A stretch of DNA of 64,000 nucleotides from Devosia lacusdianchii (GCF_022429625.1 NZ_CP092483.1:4265501-4329500); one strand, 5' to 3'; counted from the stretch's first letter, positions 43,820 to 55,457 are shown. Notes: generated by a model not told the origin, from the sequence alone. Numbers and translations are program-made.

Positions 43820-45217
43820 CTAAGCCGCTACTGCCTGCCTCAACCGCCCGACCAGCGAATTGGTGCTCGTCCCCACGATCTCCACCTGATGGATCGCCCC
43901 GATCAGGTCGGTACTCCCCTCCAGATGCACGGCCTGCAGATAGGGCGAGCGTCCGCCCACCTGCCCCGGCATGCGACCCGGGCGCTCGATCAGCACCGGC
44001 AGCGTCTTGCCGACGCACGAGGCATGGAAGGCTGTGGTCTGCGCATTGACCAGCTCCTGCAGCCGATAAAGCCGCTCGGTCTTGACCGCCTCGTCGATCT
44101 GGTCGCCGAGGTTCGCACCGGGCGTGCCCGGCCGGGTCGAATATTTGAACGAATAGGCCGAGGCATAGCCGACTTCGCGGATGATAGTCAGCGTATCCTC
44201 GAAATCCTGGTCCGTCTCGCCGGGGAAGCCGACGATGAAGTCACCCGATAGCGCCATATCCGGCCGGGCCGTCTTGATGCGTTCAATCACGGCCATGTAC
44301 TCGGCCGCCGTGTGGCGCCGGTTCATCGCCTTGAGGATGCGGTCGGAGCCGGACTGCACCGGCAGGTGCAGATACGGCATCAGGATATCGAGGTCGCGAT
44401 GTGCGGCCATCAGCGCATCATCCATGTCGCGCGGATGGCTGGTCGTGTAGCGCAGGCGCTCGAGGCCGGGGATTTCGGCCAGCAGATAGGCAAGTTCGCC
44501 AAGTCCTACACTGCGCCCTGCCCCGTCGAGACCGTGATAGGCATTCACATTCTGCCCGAGCAGGGTGATTTCTTTCACCCCCGCCTCGACCAGTCCGCGC
44601 GCCTCGGCAATCACCTGCGCCACTGGTCGCGAGACCTCGGCGCCGCGCGTATAGGGCACCACGCAGAACGAGCAGAACTTGTCGCAGCCTTCCTGCACCG
44701 TCAGGAACGCGGTCAGCCCGCGCTTGATGGTCACTTCCTTCTTGGCGGCCGGCAAATGCTCGAACTTGTCTTCCTCGGGGAAGTCGGTGTCGATCACCGC
44801 CCGCTTGAGGCTTGGATGCATATGCCGCTGCGCTTCGGCCTGTAGCAGCATGTCGGGCAGCTTGTGATAGGCCTGCGGGCCGAACACCATGTCGACTACC
44901 GGCGCGCGGCGGGCGATTTCCTCGCCCTCGGCCTGCGCCACGCAGCCGGCCACCCCGATCAGCATGTCGCCGCCCATGGCCCGGCGCTCATTCTGCAATT
45001 CCTTGAGCCGGCCGAGTTCGGAAAACACCTTCTCCGAGGCCTTTTCGCGGATGTGGCAGGTGTTGAGCAGCACCAGGTCAGCCTGCGCCATGTCCAGCGT
45101 TGTCTCATAGCCGTGTGGCGCCAGCGCATCGGTCATGCGGTCGCTGTCATAGACATTCATCTGACAGCCATAGGTCTTGATGAAGAGCTTCTTGGTATTG
45201 GGGCGCGTCTCGGTCAT
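43820..45217 (-). CDS. miaB: tRNA-2-methylthio-N6-isopentenyladenosine-37 methylthiotransferase
   Basis: 465 residues, full length. N-terminal MTTase cluster cysteines at C18 (YGCQMN), C54 (NTCHIR) and C92 (AGCVAQ), and the radical-SAM triad C178/C182/C185 (CDKFCSFC). A C-terminal TRAM domain follows. It adds a methylthio group to position 37 of tRNAs that read UNN codons. Usually next to phoH; here five accessory genes lie between them. Confidence 0.96.
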   Translation of the reverse strand: MTETRPNTKKLFIKTYGCQMNVYDSDRMTDALAPHGYETTLDMAQADLVLLNTCHIREKASEKVFSELGRLKELQNERRAMGGDMLIGVAGCVAQAEGEEIARRAPVVDMVFGPQAYHKLPDMLLQAEAQRHMHPSLKRAVIDTDFPEEDKFEHLPAAKKEVTIKRGLTAFLTVQEGCDKFCSFCVVPYTRGAEVSRPVAQVIAEARGLVEAGVKEITLLGQNVNAYHGLDGAGRSVGLGELAYLLAEIPGLERLRYTTSHPRDMDDALMAAHRDLDILMPYLHLPVQSGSDRILKAMNRRHTAAEYMAVIERIKTARPDMALSGDFIVGFPGETDQDFEDTLTIIREVGYASAYSFKYSTRPGTPGANLGDQIDEAVKTERLYRLQELVNAQTTAFHASCVGKTLPVLIERPGRMPGQVGGRSPYLQAVHLEGSTDLIGAIHQVEIVGTSTNSLVGRLRQAVAA

Positions 45218-45325
45218 GCCGGGTCTTTAGCACGGCCGTTCCGCAGGGACAAAGCCTGCAACGCCGCCGTGCAACTCCCATCCGCTCCGGGTGTTTCCCT
45301 ACCAATAGAGCAAGGAGTTCGACCC

Positions 45326-45532
45326 ATGACGCACACAACTAGCCACAAGACCGGCAAGGACCACGATGCCGCCGCCATGAAGCATGGCAAGAAGCCCGGT
45401 CCCAAGGACTCTCCGGTCCAGGTCCGCAATGCCGGCAAGGAAGCGCTCGCGGATAAGCCCGGCAAATGGGACAAGCAGGACGATGCGGTGGACGAGAGCT
45501 TTCCGGCCAGCGATTCCAGCGCCAAATACTGA
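45326..45532 (+). CDS. small hydrophilic protein with DESFPASD motif
   Basis: 68 residues, highly charged and probably disordered (KTGKDHDAAAMKHGKKPGPK). It ends with VDESFPASDSSAKY; the D-x-SFPASD motif marks a family of small proteins in alphaproteobacteria with no assigned role, often stress-related. ATG at 45326 with AGGAG 8 nt upstream. An HWE kinase gene follows 138 bp later; a link is possible but not shown. Confidence 0.75.
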   Translation: MTHTTSHKTGKDHDAAAMKHGKKPGPKDSPVQVRNAGKEALADKPGKWDKQDDAVDESFPASDSSAKY

Positions 45533-45670
45533 GCCGGCGTGGCATTTGTGCAAGCCGTGTTGATGTTTTGACCGGCGGGTCCGGCATGCCCTCTGGACGC
45601 CGCGCTATCTGACGCTATGGTCCGGATGCGGCTGACCGGTGTGATGGAATTCGGCCGCTGAAAGTGCGGC

Positions 45671-47380
45671 ATGGCGGGGGCGACTGAAGAGCTAGCAGAA
45701 GAGCGCGCGCCGGTTGCCGCCGGAGCGTCGCGTTCGGTCGCGGTCTATCTCTTCGCGCTGGTGCTGGTGATTCTCATCCCGGCGCTGGTGGTGTCGCTGG
45801 TCCTGCTCAACCGCAATAACCAGGCCCAGGAAGAGGTGGTGCGCGCGCTCACCAATGCCACCGTGCAGGCCATCGGCCAGTCGGTCGAGCGCGAAATATC
45901 CGGCATGGTGACGACCCTGCGCGTGTTGTCGACCAGCGAGGCCTTTGCCGAAAGTACCCTTGCCGAATTTCATGAGCGTGGCCTGGTCGCCCTGTCCGGC
46001 AGCGGCGCCTACCTGCTGGCCCTCGATGCCGATTTCAACCAATTGCTCAATACCCGCGTTCCGTTTGGCACGCCGCTCGGACCTACATCCGACCGACGCT
46101 CAGCCACTGCGGCGCTTGACCGTGGCGCTCCGACCGTCTCTGGCGTGTTCTTCGGCCAGACGGCGCAGCAATGGGCGTTCAACGTGCTGCTGCCGGTGCC
46201 CGAGCATCCACAGGCCGTGCTGCTGGTCCTGACCCGCAATGCCTCCAATCTGGCCGCGGCGTTGCAGTCGCGGCAATTGCCGTCGGGTTGGCACGCCGCC
46301 CTCGTGGATGCCGATAACCTGGTCATCGCCGCGACCGCCGATGCCGGCTCGCAAACCGGCAATGTGCTGCCCATGCGCCAGACCCTCGATTCCGCCCCCG
46401 ACGAATGGCGGCGTGAACGGCTCGATGGCCAGACGGTGGTGACCTCGGAATGGCGGTCGGGCCTGTCGGGTTGGCGCGTCATTGCTTGGGCCTCGACCGA
46501 GGCCGTCGAACGCCCGCTCGGCGACTCCCTCCTCTGGCTGGCCGCCTGGGGCGCCATCATCGCGGCGGCGGCAGGCCTCATGGCCTTTCTCATCGCCGCA
46601 CGCATCGGCCATTCGGTGCGCGGCCTGCGCCGCGACGCGCAGCGGCTCGGCCGTGGCGAGCCCGTCGCCGCCAAAGCCTATCCAGTCGCCGAGATCGCCG
46701 AGGTGTCCGCCGCCCTTGCCGCCGCCTCGACGCAGCGCCAGGGGGCCGAGAGCGAAGTGCGCTTCCTGATGCGCGAGGTGGCCCATCGCAGCAAGAACCA
46801 GATGACCGTGATTGCTGCCATGGCCAAGCAGACCGCCCGCGGCGCCGATGACGTGGCGAGTTACGTGCAGGCCTTCGAGCGCCGCATATTGGGACTGGCC
46901 CGTTCCACCGACCTGCTGCTGACCAATGGTCGCGCCGGCGTGTCTTTGGGCGAGCTGGTCGATAGCCAGATCGCGCCGTTCAGCCCGCCCGACGCCAACC
47001 GCGTCGAAACGAACGGCCCCATGGTGCGGCTCAATGTGCAGGCGGCGCAGATCGTCGGCATGGCCCTGCATGAGCTCTCGACCAATGCAGTCAAATACGG
47101 CTGCTTTGCCGATGGTGACGGCACTCTCGCCGTGCGCTGGAAAGTGGAGGGCGACCGGCTCGACTTCGTCTGGCGCGAGACGGTCCGTGCCCTCCACGAT
47201 GGCGGCGACCGGGTCGGGTTCGGCACCACCGTGCTCAAATCCATGGTCGGCCGCTCGCTCGGTGCCGAGGTCGAGCGGTTCAGCCACGCCAATGGCATCG
47301 AATGGCGCTTCGCCATTCCGCTGGCGGCCATCGATCCTGCGCGGATGCCCCAGCCGGCCGAACCGGAGCCGGCCGAATAA
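45671..47380 (+). CDS. HWE-family sensor histidine kinase
   Basis: 569 residues. One N-terminal transmembrane helix (about 20-45), an extracytoplasmic Cache-like sensor, a second helix near 295-315, a HAMP-like linker, then the kinase core. Phospho-acceptor AHRSKNQM near 371, N-box [14 protein letters not shown], and the WRE of the HWE class near 500. Such kinases often feed the alphaproteobacterial general stress pathway. No response regulator is adjacent, so it is an orphan. Confidence 0.9.
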   Translation: MAGATEELAEERAPVAAGASRSVAVYLFALVLVILIPALVVSLVLLNRNNQAQEEVVRALTNATVQAIGQSVEREISGMVTTLRVLSTSEAFAESTLAEFHERGLVALSGSGAYLLALDADFNQLLNTRVPFGTPLGPTSDRRSATAALDRGAPTVSGVFFGQTAQQWAFNVLLPVPEHPQAVLLVLTRNASNLAAALQSRQLPSGWHAALVDADNLVIAATADAGSQTGNVLPMRQTLDSAPDEWRRERLDGQTVVTSEWRSGLSGWRVIAWASTEAVERPLGDSLLWLAAWGAIIAAAAGLMAFLIAARIGHSVRGLRRDAQRLGRGEPVAAKAYPVAEIAEVSAALAAASTQRQGAESEVRFLMREVAHRSKNQMTVIAAMAKQTARGADDVASYVQAFERRILGLARSTDLLLTNGRAGVSLGELVDSQIAPFSPPDANRVETNGPMVRLNVQAAQIVGMALHELSTNAVKYGCFADGDGTLAVRWKVEGDRLDFVWRETVRALHDGGDRVGFGTTVLKSMVGRSLGAEVERFSHANGIEWRFAIPLAAIDPARMPQPAEPEPAE

Positions 47381-47513
47381 ATTCTGGCATTGCACCGCTC
47401 TTTGCACTATAGGGACGCCAGTCTTCGGCCTTTGGCCCAAGGCTTTCATGGCCCCTCCTGGACGACATCCCGGCCGGGGCGACCACAATCCTCGTTCTGA
47501 AAGGATCTATCCG

Positions 47514-47783
47514 ATGTCGATTACTGCCGAGCGCAAGACTGCTCTTATCGAGGAATACGCAACCAAGGCCAACGATACCGGCTCGCCGGAAGTCCAGGTC
47601 GCGATCCTCTCCGAGCGTATTGCCAACCTCACCGAGCACTTCAAGGATCACGGCAAGGACAACCATTCCCGCCGCGGCCTGCTCAAGCTCGTTTCGACCC
47701 GCCGCCGCCTGCTTGACTACGTCAAGAAGGTCGACGAGGCCCGTTACAAGACCTTGATCGAAAAGCTCGGCCTGCGTCGCTAG
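47514..47783 (+). CDS. rpsO: 30S ribosomal protein S15
   Basis: 89 residues, exact length for S15. Signatures: [34 protein letters not shown] and [10 protein letters not shown]. It is a primary 16S rRNA-binding protein of the central domain. ATG at 47514 with AGGA upstream. Followed by a terminator and then pnp, the usual partner. Normally truB precedes it; here an HWE kinase does. Confidence 0.98.
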   Translation: MSITAERKTALIEEYATKANDTGSPEVQVAILSERIANLTEHFKDHGKDNHSRRGLLKLVSTRRRLLDYVKKVDEARYKTLIEKLGLRR

Positions 47784-47799
47784 ACGCGCCAGTTGAATT

Positions 47800-47836
47800 G
47801 CGGGTGCGGGGATTTGCTCTCCGCACCCGCCTTCGT
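47800..47836 (+). terminator. Rho-independent terminator-like hairpin after rpsO
   Basis: GCGGGTGCGG (47800-47809) pairs perfectly with CCGCACCCGC (47821-47830), followed by CTTCGTT. Read-through into pnp is still likely, as in other rpsO-pnp pairs. Confidence 0.7.
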
Positions 47837-47837
47837 T

Positions 47838-48143
47838 CATTTCGATGAGCGAAAAGCGTAGACCGGCGAATGCCGGAGCATGGCAGGATTATTGGCCGCT
47901 CCTCTCGCCTCACGCTCGCAAAATCAAACGCTTGGTTTTGATCCCGTGAGGCGCCTGAAGATCTTCAGGAGCTGCTTGTTGTCTTGCCCATGTTTCGTCT
48001 TCGCCAAGGACGTAAACCGCGCCTGATTTTGAGCCCGCGTCACACATGGGGTGTGCCGGCGGGTGCGGGCGCACCGGACGAGTTCGCGGGATTTTCCTAC
48101 GCCCCTGCGTTACCGCTCTCCGGCAGAATGGAAAGACGATACC
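47838..48143 (+). promoter_or_regulatory. rpsO-pnp spacer with stacked palindromes
   Basis: This gene-free 306-bp stretch holds a CCGGC-GAAT-GCCGG hairpin, an 8-bp outer stem GCCTCACG/CGTGAGGC (47907-47914 with 47945-47952) enclosing AATCAAAC/GTTTTGAT, and a perfect 16-bp palindrome CCTGAAGATCTTCAGG (47954-47969). It is a good candidate for RNase III cleavage and PNPase autoregulation, as known for pnp leaders. Confidence 0.6.
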
Positions 48144-50288
48144 ATGTCGACGATCAATTTTGACTACCACAAGGTCGAGCTCAACTGGGGCGGTCAGCCC
48201 CTGACGCTCGAGACCGGCAAGATGGCCCGCCAGGCCGATGGCGCTGTGCTCGCCACCCTGGGCGAGACCGTGCTGCTGGCAACCGTCGTCAGCGCCAAGT
48301 CGGCCAAGCCGGGCCAGGACTTCTTCCCGCTGACCGTCAACTACCAGGAAAAATACTTCGCCGCCGGCAAGATCCCGGGCGGCTACTTCAAGCGCGAAGG
48401 CCGTCCGACCGAGAACGAAACCCTGGTTTCGCGCCTCATCGACCGTCCGATCCGCCCGCTCTTCCCCGAAGGCTACAAGAACGAGACCCAGGTGGTCGTG
48501 ACTGTTCTGCAGCACGACATGGAAAACAACCCGGACGTGCTGGCCATGGTCGCCGCCTCCGCGGCGCTCACCATTTCGGGCGTTCCCTTCATGGGCCCGA
48601 TCGGCGCTGCCCGCGTCGGCTATGTCGATGGTCAGTATGTGCTGAACCTCCCCGTTGACCGCCGCTCCGAGTCCAAGCTCGATCTCGTCATGGCCGGCAC
48701 CGAAGACGCCGTGCTGATGGTGGAATCGGAAGCCAAGGAACTGAGCGAAGAAGTCATGCTTGGCGCCGTGATGTTCGGCCACGCCGAAAGCCGCAAGGTG
48801 ATCCAGGCCATCATCAAGCTGGCCGAGCTGGCTGCCAAGGAACCGCGCGACTTCGTCGCTCCGGACTATTCGGCCCTCGAAGCCGAAGTCCTCAAGGTTG
48901 CCGAAGCCGACCTGCGCGCCGCCTACAAGATCACCAAGAAGGAAGACCGCTACGACGCGGTCGACGCCGTCAAGAAGTCGGTCAAGGAAGCCTTTGCCGC
49001 CAAGGTCGAAGCAGGTGAAGTTTCGGCCGAAGACCTCGGCGAAGTGATCCACAACCTCCAGGCCAAGATCGTGCGCTGGAACGTGCTCGACACGGGCCTG
49101 CGCATCGACGGCCGTGACCTCAAGACCGTCCGCCCGATCGTTTCCGAAGTCGGCGTTCTGCCCCGCACCCATGGTTCGGCGCTGTTCACCCGCGGCGAAA
49201 CCCAGGCGCTGGTCGTTGCCACTCTCGGCACCGGCGAAGACGAGCAGTATATCGACTCGCTCGAAGGCACCCAGAAGCAGAACTTCCTGCTGCACTACAA
49301 CTTCCCTCCCTACTCGGTGGGTGAAGCTGGCCGCATGGGTTCCCCGGGTCGTCGCGAAATCGGCCATGGCAAGCTGGCCTGGCGCGCCGTCAACCCGATC
49401 CGTCCCTCGATCGAGGAATTCCCCTACACGATCCGCATCGTGTCCGAGATCACCGAGTCCAATGGCTCCTCCTCGATGGCAACCGTCTGCGGCACCTCGC
49501 TGGCGCTGATGGATGCCGGCGTGCCGCTGGCGCGTCCTGTTGCCGGTATCGCCATGGGCCTGATCCTGGAAGGCGAGAAGTTCGCTGTTCTCAGCGACAT
49601 TCTCGGTGACGAAGATCACCTCGGCGACATGGACTTCAAGGTGGCTGGCACCGAAGTCGGCGTTACCTCGCTGCAGATGGACATCAAGATTGCCGGCATC
49701 ACCGAGGAGATCATGAAGATCGCCCTCGAGCAGGCCAAGGGCGGTCGTATCCATATCCTGGGCGAGATGGCCAAGGCACTCTCCGCTTCGCGTGGCGAAG
49801 TCGGCGAATTCGCGCCGCGCATCGAGACCATGAAGATCCCGACCGACAAGATCCGTGAAGTGATCGGCACCGGCGGCAAGGTGATCCGCGAGATCGTCGA
49901 AAAGACCGGCGCCAAGATCAATATCGAGGACGACGGCACGATCAAGATCGCATCGTCTGACGGCTCGCAGATCGAAGCGGCCATCAAGTGGATCCGCTCG
50001 ATCACCGACGAAGCCGAAGTGGGCGCCATCTACCAGGGCACCGTCGTCAAGACCGCCGATTTCGGCGCCTTCGTGAACTTCTTCGGCGCCAAGGACGGCC
50101 TCGTGCACATCTCTCAGCTCGCCGAGCAGCGCGTTGCCAAGACCACCGACGTGGTCAAGGAAGGCGACAAGGTCTGGGTCAAGCTCCTGGGCTTTGACGA
50201 GCGCGGCAAGGTCCGCCTCTCCATGAAGGTTGTCGACCAGGCAACCGGCAAGGAAGTCGCCAAGGACGCCGAAGCGGCCGCCGAATAA
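48144..50288 (+). CDS. pnp: polyribonucleotide nucleotidyltransferase
   Basis: 714 residues. Two RNase PH domains ([20 protein letters not shown] in the first; the second with catalytic [20 protein letters not shown]), then a KH domain ([19 protein letters not shown] near 572) and an S1 domain ([19 protein letters not shown] near 628). It degrades RNA 3' to 5' by phosphorolysis. ATG at 48144 with GGAAAG upstream. Its leader is highly structured. A strong terminator follows. Confidence 0.98.
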   Translation: MSTINFDYHKVELNWGGQPLTLETGKMARQADGAVLATLGETVLLATVVSAKSAKPGQDFFPLTVNYQEKYFAAGKIPGGYFKREGRPTENETLVSRLIDRPIRPLFPEGYKNETQVVVTVLQHDMENNPDVLAMVAASAALTISGVPFMGPIGAARVGYVDGQYVLNLPVDRRSESKLDLVMAGTEDAVLMVESEAKELSEEVMLGAVMFGHAESRKVIQAIIKLAELAAKEPRDFVAPDYSALEAEVLKVAEADLRAAYKITKKEDRYDAVDAVKKSVKEAFAAKVEAGEVSAEDLGEVIHNLQAKIVRWNVLDTGLRIDGRDLKTVRPIVSEVGVLPRTHGSALFTRGETQALVVATLGTGEDEQYIDSLEGTQKQNFLLHYNFPPYSVGEAGRMGSPGRREIGHGKLAWRAVNPIRPSIEEFPYTIRIVSEITESNGSSSMATVCGTSLALMDAGVPLARPVAGIAMGLILEGEKFAVLSDILGDEDHLGDMDFKVAGTEVGVTSLQMDIKIAGITEEIMKIALEQAKGGRIHILGEMAKALSASRGEVGEFAPRIETMKIPTDKIREVIGTGGKVIREIVEKTGAKINIEDDGTIKIASSDGSQIEAAIKWIRSITDEAEVGAIYQGTVVKTADFGAFVNFFGAKDGLVHISQLAEQRVAKTTDVVKEGDKVWVKLLGFDERGKVRLSMKVVDQATGKEVAKDAEAAAE

Positions 50289-50313
50289 GCGAACCGCTAG
50301 CATGCTTGCAGAA

Positions 50314-50340
50314 GGCCCGGAGCGATCCGGGCCTTTTTCT
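50314..50340 (+). terminator. Rho-independent terminator of pnp
   Basis: GGCCCGGA-GCGA-TCCGGGCC followed by TTTTTCTT; stem 50314-50333. Confidence 0.92.
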
Positions 50341-50511
50341 TGCGTTGCATGTCGGCAACACTGTCTCTTTCATCACATTCCTGCGAGGAACCGGCCGCCA
50401 CGCTAACCGTTCCGGCAGTGAGGCTTTCCTGCACTAGCGAAGCATTGGGTCTCCGCTTAGGTCATTGGCCACTCACACTATTTGCGTCACGCGCTGTTTC
50501 AGGGAATTACC

Positions 50512-51159
50512 TTGCTTTCTCGCCGCTTGTTCATGATCGGCCTTCCCGCCGTCGCCCTCGCCGCCTGCTCCAGCTCGCGCACGCCGCGCGTTGTCGAGCC
50601 GCAAATCGATCCCTATTACCAGGCAATGTACGGCACGCTGACCAACGAGAAATTCGTTGTTGCGGCCATGGACCTGCGTCGCGTTGACCCGAAGTGGTGG
50701 CGCCAGGAAGTCGCCTATCCGACCAGCGAGCGTCCCGGCACGATCGTGGTCGATACGCCAAACCGCTTCCTCTACCTGGTGCTCGAAGGCGGCCGGGCGC
50801 TGCGCTACGGCGTCGGCGTCGGCAAGACCGAAGCCCTGGTGTTCCGCGGCACGGCCACGATAGGCCGCAAGGCCGAATGGCCGCGCTGGACGCCTACAGC
50901 GAACATGGTCCGGCGCGAACCCGACCGGTATGGCCCCTATGCCGGCGGCCTCGAAGGCGGCCCGACCAATCCACTCGGCCCGCGCGCGCTCTATCTCTAC
51001 AAGGGCGGCCGCGACACGCTGTTCCGCCTGCACGGCACCACCGAGCCCTATACCATCGGCACCAATGTCTCGTCGGGCTGCATCCGCCTGATGAACCAGG
51101 ACATTATCGACCTTTACGCCCGCGTGCCCACCGGCGCTAAGGTGGTCGTCCTCAACTGA
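50512..51159 (+). CDS. L,D-transpeptidase (YkuD domain) lipoprotein
   Basis: 215 residues. A short signal ends in the lipobox ALAACSS. The YkuD catalytic signature is complete: LHGTTEP near 173 and VSSGCIRLMN with the catalytic Cys near 189. It forms 3-3 peptidoglycan cross-links or attaches proteins to peptidoglycan in the periplasm. I prefer the TTG at 50512 (AGGGA 6 nt upstream), since MLSRR...GLPAVALAAC is a normal lipoprotein signal; the frame is open to 50482. Confidence 0.9.
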   Translation: MLSRRLFMIGLPAVALAACSSSRTPRVVEPQIDPYYQAMYGTLTNEKFVVAAMDLRRVDPKWWRQEVAYPTSERPGTIVVDTPNRFLYLVLEGGRALRYGVGVGKTEALVFRGTATIGRKAEWPRWTPTANMVRREPDRYGPYAGGLEGGPTNPLGPRALYLYKGGRDTLFRLHGTTEPYTIGTNVSSGCIRLMNQDIIDLYARVPTGAKVVVLN

Positions 51160-51267
51160 CGGCCTACCGGGCCAATGCCGCGGCAGCGGGGAGCCTTGCT
51201 TCGGAATCCGTAGTCACCGAAGAAAAGTTCGCTGCTGTCGCGACACTGGCCCGGGAGCAGAAATTGC

Positions 51268-51295
51268 AAAGCCCGCTCATCGAGCGGGCTTTTTT
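51268..51295. terminator. bidirectional terminator
   Basis: AAAGCCCGCTC-ATC-GAGCGGGCTTTTTT between the L,D-transpeptidase and the convergent orphan gene; A- and T-tracts flank the stem so it can work on both strands. Confidence 0.88.
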
Positions 51296-51316
51296 GGCTG
51301 TTACATCGGTCGGCAT

Positions 51317-51772
51317 TCAAAGACAGGTACGCTGGCTCTGGCCTAACGCCAATTGCAGGCGGTTTTCTTCAAAACCCAAAAATACGTAAAGGCGCTCGCC
51401 GCAAACGCCATCCATACGACCGCTTCTAATGAAGCGAAGAGTTTTGCCTTCGGCTAGTTCCGACTGGTAGTGTTCCGGGTAGTCAGCGTAGTTCAAATCG
51501 AGCCTGAACCCTGCCTCTTCTAAGCGCGAAAGCACGACTTGGCTATCTTCTCCGACTCGAAAGTAGTTGGGCGTGAGGCTCAGCTCCACGCTGCTTAGAA
51601 TGCCCGCCTCATCCTTCGGAGCATCCATTAGAGCACCTAAGAGTGGATCGAAGCGGAGGTGTGGGCTGAAGGAGCTGTATGCGAGGAATGCGAATAGCAG
51701 GGCCGGCAAGCCAAGGAAAATAATCAGACTCAGCTGTCCCGCCACGGAGATTGAATTTCCGAATAGCTTCAC
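51317..51772 (-). CDS. hypothetical membrane-anchored protein, lower G+C
   Basis: 151 residues. One N-terminal transmembrane helix (LSLIIFLGLPALLFAFLAY), then a soluble domain of about 110 residues with two cysteines (GVCGER and the final RTCL). No family recognised. Across 51361-51540 I count 91 G+C in 180 bases, about 51%, against about 65% in a sampled line of infB. This suggests recent acquisition. It lies between two terminators, so it is transcribed alone. Confidence 0.65.
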   Translation of the reverse strand: MKLFGNSISVAGQLSLIIFLGLPALLFAFLAYSSFSPHLRFDPLLGALMDAPKDEAGILSSVELSLTPNYFRVGEDSQVVLSRLEEAGFRLDLNYADYPEHYQSELAEGKTLRFIRSGRMDGVCGERLYVFLGFEENRLQLALGQSQRTCL

Positions 51773-51833
51773 GGGCCTGACGATCCTCGCATTTCGAACT
51801 CGCTACGCGATACTGCTTAGACAAGCCACATAA

Positions 51834-51861
51834 GAAGGGCGCGGTCTGCACCGCGCCCTTC
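51834..51861 (-). terminator. terminator of the infB operon
   Basis: A perfect 12-bp stem GAAGGGCGCGGT/ACCGCGCCCTTC around CTGC, followed on the minus strand by TTATGTGG; it lies 26 bp after the infB stop. Confidence 0.8.
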
Positions 51862-51887
51862 GTATTCTCATATCGGCCAGCCGTGCC

Positions 51888-54740
51888 TTACAGCGTGCGC
51901 TGTACCGTCTCGACGCGGAAGCATTCGATGACGTCGCCGGCCCGCATGTCTTCGTAATTTTCGAAGGCCATGCCGCATTCCTGGCCGGTCTGCACTTCCT
52001 TGACTTCGTCCTTGAAGCGCTTGAGCGTCTTGAGCTTGCCTTCGTGAATGACGACGTTGTCGCGGATAAGACGCACGCCGGCACCGCGCTCCACCATGCC
52101 TTCGGTGACCCGGCAGCCGGCGACCTTGCCGACCTTGGTGATCGAAAAGACTTCGAGGATTTCGGCATTGCCGATGAAGGTCTCGCGGCGTTCGGGCTTC
52201 AGCAGGCCGCTCATCGCGTTCTTCACGTCATCCACGAGGTCGTAGATGATGTTGTAGTAACGGATTTCGATGCCGTCGCGGGTCGCGAGGTCGGTTGCCT
52301 GCTTGTTGGCGCGGACGTTGAAGCCGATGACGATGGCATTCGATGCCGAAGCCAGAGTCACGTCGGATTCGGTGATACCGCCCACCGCGCTCATCAGGAT
52401 CTGCGCCGACACTTCGTCGGTCGAGAGCTTGTTGAGCGAAGCCACGATGGCTTCGACCGAACCCTGCACGTCGCCCTTGATGATCAGCGGGAACTTGGCG
52501 ATGCCGGCCACCTTGAGCTGATTCATCATCTGCTCGAGGCTGGTGGCGCCGCCGCCGGCCGTCTTTTCACGGATGGCGCGCTGACGATATTCGGTGACTT
52601 CGCGGGCACGCGCTTCGGTCTCGACCACCGAGAAGCGGTCGCCCGCCGACGGCACGCCGGTAAAGCCCAGCACTTCCACCGGAATGGAGGGGCCGGCTTC
52701 CTTGACCTGCTCGCCCTTGTCGTTGATCAGGGCGCGCACGCGGGCAAACTCGGTGCCGGCGACGAGAATGTCGCCGATCGCGAGGGTACCGCGCTGCACC
52801 AGAACCGTGGCAACGGCACCGCGACCGCGATCGAGCTTGGCTTCGATGACCAGACCCTCGGCACGGCCATCGCGGGCCACCTTGAGCTCGAGCACTTCGG
52901 CCTGCAGCAGGATGGTTTCGAGCAGCTTGTCGAGACCGGCCTGCGTCTTGGCCGACACTTCCACGTCGAGCACGTCGCCGCCCATCGATTCGACGAACAC
53001 TTCGTGCTGCAGCAGCTCGGTGCGAACGCGCGTCGGGTTGGCTTCGGGCTTGTCCATCTTGTTGATGGCCACGATAATCGGAACCCCGGCGGCCTTGGCA
53101 TGCTTGATGGATTCGATCGTCTGCGGCATCACGCCGTCGTCGGCCGCCACCACCAGAACCGCGATATCGGTCGCCTGGGCGCCGCGGGCACGCATGGCGG
53201 TGAACGCCTCGTGGCCCGGAGTGTCGAGGAAGGTGATCTTGTTGCCGTTCTTTTCGACCTGATAGGCGCCGATATGCTGGGTGATGCCACCGGCTTCGCC
53301 GCTGACAACATTGGCCTCGCGAATCGCGTCGAGCAGGCTGGTCTTGCCGTGGTCGACGTGACCCATAATGGTCACGACCGGCGCACGATCGGTCAGATCC
53401 TCGGCCTTGTCGTCCGATGCGATATCGAACAGGCCCTCTTCGACGTCGGCTTCCGACACGCGCTTGACCGTGTGGCCCAGCTCGCTCGCGATCAGCTCTG
53501 CCGTATCGGCATCGAGCACGTCGTTGATGGTGGCCATCGTGCCCTGCGCCATCAGCATCTTGATGACGGTAACAGAGCGCTCGGCCATGCGGTTGGCCAG
53601 TTCGGCAACCGTGATGGCTTCCGGAATGGTGACTTCACGGCTGAGTTTGGGCGCTTCCTGCTGGTTGCGGCCCATCTTCTTGTCGCGACGGCGGCGCATC
53701 GCGGCGAGGGACGGACCCTTGTCGCGATCGCTTTCGGTCGTGGCGCTCGATACCGTCAGGCGGCCGCGGCCGCTGGCATCCTCGCCGGCACGGCGCGTCG
53801 GCCGCTCCGGCGCGGCGCGGGAAGCGCGGCGGGCGTTTTCGAGTTCAGCTTCGGTGGTCGGGCGAACCTGTGGCGCGCCGGTGCGGACCTTGCGGCCATC
53901 GGCTTCGCTCGGCGGAGCCGGCGGCACATTGCCGATCGGCGCCATGCCGGCACCGGCCGGACGGCGTTCGCCAGCCGGGCGGGTTGCCGTGCCCGAAGGG
54001 CGGGCGCCGGGGGCGCCTGGACGGGCACCAGCGGCACCCGGCTTGATATAGGCATTGGCGCCGCGTTCGCTTTCCGGGCGGGTATTGCTCGGACGCTCGA
54101 CACGCGGTGGCCGCGGCGGCTGGCCCGGGCGGCCGGCAACGACGCGTACGCTGGTCGGACCAGCATTGCGCTGCGATGCGGGCGTAAAGGCCGGCGCTTC
54201 TTCTGCGGCAGGCGCCGCAGCCGCTGGCGCAGCAGGTTCAGCCGGGCTTGCGGCCGGCGGAGCCGCTTCTACCGGAGCGGCAGGCGCGGCTTCAGCGCGT
54301 TCGGCATCCTGGCGTTCCTTTTCCAGGCGCTCGGCTTCCTCGCGCACCTGGCGGCGGCGCGCATCGTCTTCCATGCGGCGCGCTTCTTCGGCGGCAAAGC
54401 GTTCCTGATCCTCAGCGGCGCGGGCGCCAGCAAGGGCAAGGGCATTGCGGCGCGCTTCAGCTTCGGCGGCCGAAAGCCCCAGCGGTGCACGCTGCTGGGT
54501 CTGGACCGGGCGGCCAGCCGGTGGGCGATTGCCCTGGCTTGGCGCAGCCGATTGCGGGCGCTGCGGCGCCATCGGGGCATTGGGCTTGGGAACCAGGCGC
54601 GTGCGCTTCTCGACGACCACCGTCGAGCGCGAAGGACCACGCGACATGCCAGGACGGTTGCCCAGGCCTGGGCCGCCCTTGAGTGTCAGCGTCTTCTTCG
54701 CGCCAGTGTCATCGGTGCGCTTGTCGTCGTTTTCAGCCAT
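51888..54740 (-). CDS. infB: translation initiation factor IF-2
   Basis: 950 residues, the long alphaproteobacterial form with an Ala/Pro/Arg-rich, low-complexity N-terminal third. GTPase motifs: G1 [15 protein letters not shown] near 458, G3 DTPGHEAF, G4 NKMDKP. It places initiator tRNA on the 30S subunit. ATG at 54740, overlapping the ylxR stop by 8 bp. In related genomes rbfA and truB follow; here the operon ends at a terminator. Confidence 0.97.
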   Translation of the reverse strand: MAENDDKRTDDTGAKKTLTLKGGPGLGNRPGMSRGPSRSTVVVEKRTRLVPKPNAPMAPQRPQSAAPSQGNRPPAGRPVQTQQRAPLGLSAAEAEARRNALALAGARAAEDQERFAAEEARRMEDDARRRQVREEAERLEKERQDAERAEAAPAAPVEAAPPAASPAEPAAPAAAAPAAEEAPAFTPASQRNAGPTSVRVVAGRPGQPPRPPRVERPSNTRPESERGANAYIKPGAAGARPGAPGARPSGTATRPAGERRPAGAGMAPIGNVPPAPPSEADGRKVRTGAPQVRPTTEAELENARRASRAAPERPTRRAGEDASGRGRLTVSSATTESDRDKGPSLAAMRRRRDKKMGRNQQEAPKLSREVTIPEAITVAELANRMAERSVTVIKMLMAQGTMATINDVLDADTAELIASELGHTVKRVSEADVEEGLFDIASDDKAEDLTDRAPVVTIMGHVDHGKTSLLDAIREANVVSGEAGGITQHIGAYQVEKNGNKITFLDTPGHEAFTAMRARGAQATDIAVLVVAADDGVMPQTIESIKHAKAAGVPIIVAINKMDKPEANPTRVRTELLQHEVFVESMGGDVLDVEVSAKTQAGLDKLLETILLQAEVLELKVARDGRAEGLVIEAKLDRGRGAVATVLVQRGTLAIGDILVAGTEFARVRALINDKGEQVKEAGPSIPVEVLGFTGVPSAGDRFSVVETEARAREVTEYRQRAIREKTAGGGATSLEQMMNQLKVAGIAKFPLIIKGDVQGSVEAIVASLNKLSTDEVSAQILMSAVGGITESDVTLASASNAIVIGFNVRANKQATDLATRDGIEIRYYNIIYDLVDDVKNAMSGLLKPERRETFIGNAEILEVFSITKVGKVAGCRVTEGMVERGAGVRLIRDNVVIHEGKLKTLKRFKDEVKEVQTGQECGMAFENYEDMRAGDVIECFRVETVQRTL

Positions 54741-55434
54741 GTATCTCGCGTCTTTCGTCGTGTTCCTCGGGCAAAAGGTCACCGTCAACCGCATGGCGGC
54801 CGGTGTCCGTTTCCGTTGGTTTGGCGGCATAAAGGGCCAGTCTACGGGCCTTTTCTACCGCCGCTTGGGCTGCTGCCCCTCTCGTGAGGGCAGCATGTAT
54901 CACATTTTCGAGGCCGAGTGCCAAACCCATTTGCTCTGAAGAGAGCAATTCGAAATGGGGCACGTCAAAACCGTTAATTCCTCCTTCGGCGGCCGCGTAA
55001 TGCAGGGCCTTGAGCGGCCCAACCATCTTGCTGCGGCCGTCTTCGGCGGCATCCGTCGCCGTGATCAGGGCAATCAGATTGCCCGTTTCGATAAGGCTGC
55101 GCACCTTGGTGGCACCGAAGGTCAATTGACCCGCCTTGCGGGCCATGCCCAGCGCGTTGAGATAGCGCTGTTCCAGCCGGAGCTGGGTCAGGCCCGGCAA
55201 GTCGTCGGGCAGCGTCACCTCGGTCTTAAGGCTCCGCGCGAACACCTTCTTCTTGACCGCCTCGGCCACCAGTTCGCGGTTGAGGCTGATCCAGACGCCC
55301 CGACCCTCGGCCTTAGCCTCGGTATCGGGCACCAGCATCCCGTCGGGACCCAGCACGAAGCGGATGAGCTCCGCCACGGGCCTCTCAGCCCGTGTCAGTG
55401 CGCACATCCTGCTCGTTTCTTCGCGCCGGGCCAT
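54733..55434 (-). CDS. YlxR/DUF448 RNA-binding protein with C-terminal L7Ae-like domain
   Basis: 233 residues. The N-terminal DUF448 domain ([32 protein letters not shown]) is fused to an L7Ae-like domain ([19 protein letters not shown]). Both domains are RNA-binding; this fused form is typical of alphaproteobacteria. It lies between nusA and infB as usual and overlaps infB by 8 bp, so it is co-expressed with them. Confidence 0.92.
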   Translation of the reverse strand: MARREETSRMCALTRAERPVAELIRFVLGPDGMLVPDTEAKAEGRGVWISLNRELVAEAVKKKVFARSLKTEVTLPDDLPGLTQLRLEQRYLNALGMARKAGQLTFGATKVRSLIETGNLIALITATDAAEDGRSKMVGPLKALHYAAAEGGINGFDVPHFELLSSEQMGLALGLENVIHAALTRGAAAQAAVEKARRLALYAAKPTETDTGRHAVDGDLLPEEHDERREIHG

Positions 55435-55457
55435 CAGGTCCCTCGCTCCGAAACGGC

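Noticed and set aside
47910..54887. Very long antisense frames opposite pnp (797 codons) and infB (947 codons), and a similar one opposite comM (9412-11109)
   Set aside because: They lie exactly opposite conserved genes, have low-complexity His/Gly/Asp-rich or Arg/Ala-rich translations, and are the expected by-product of high GC codon use.
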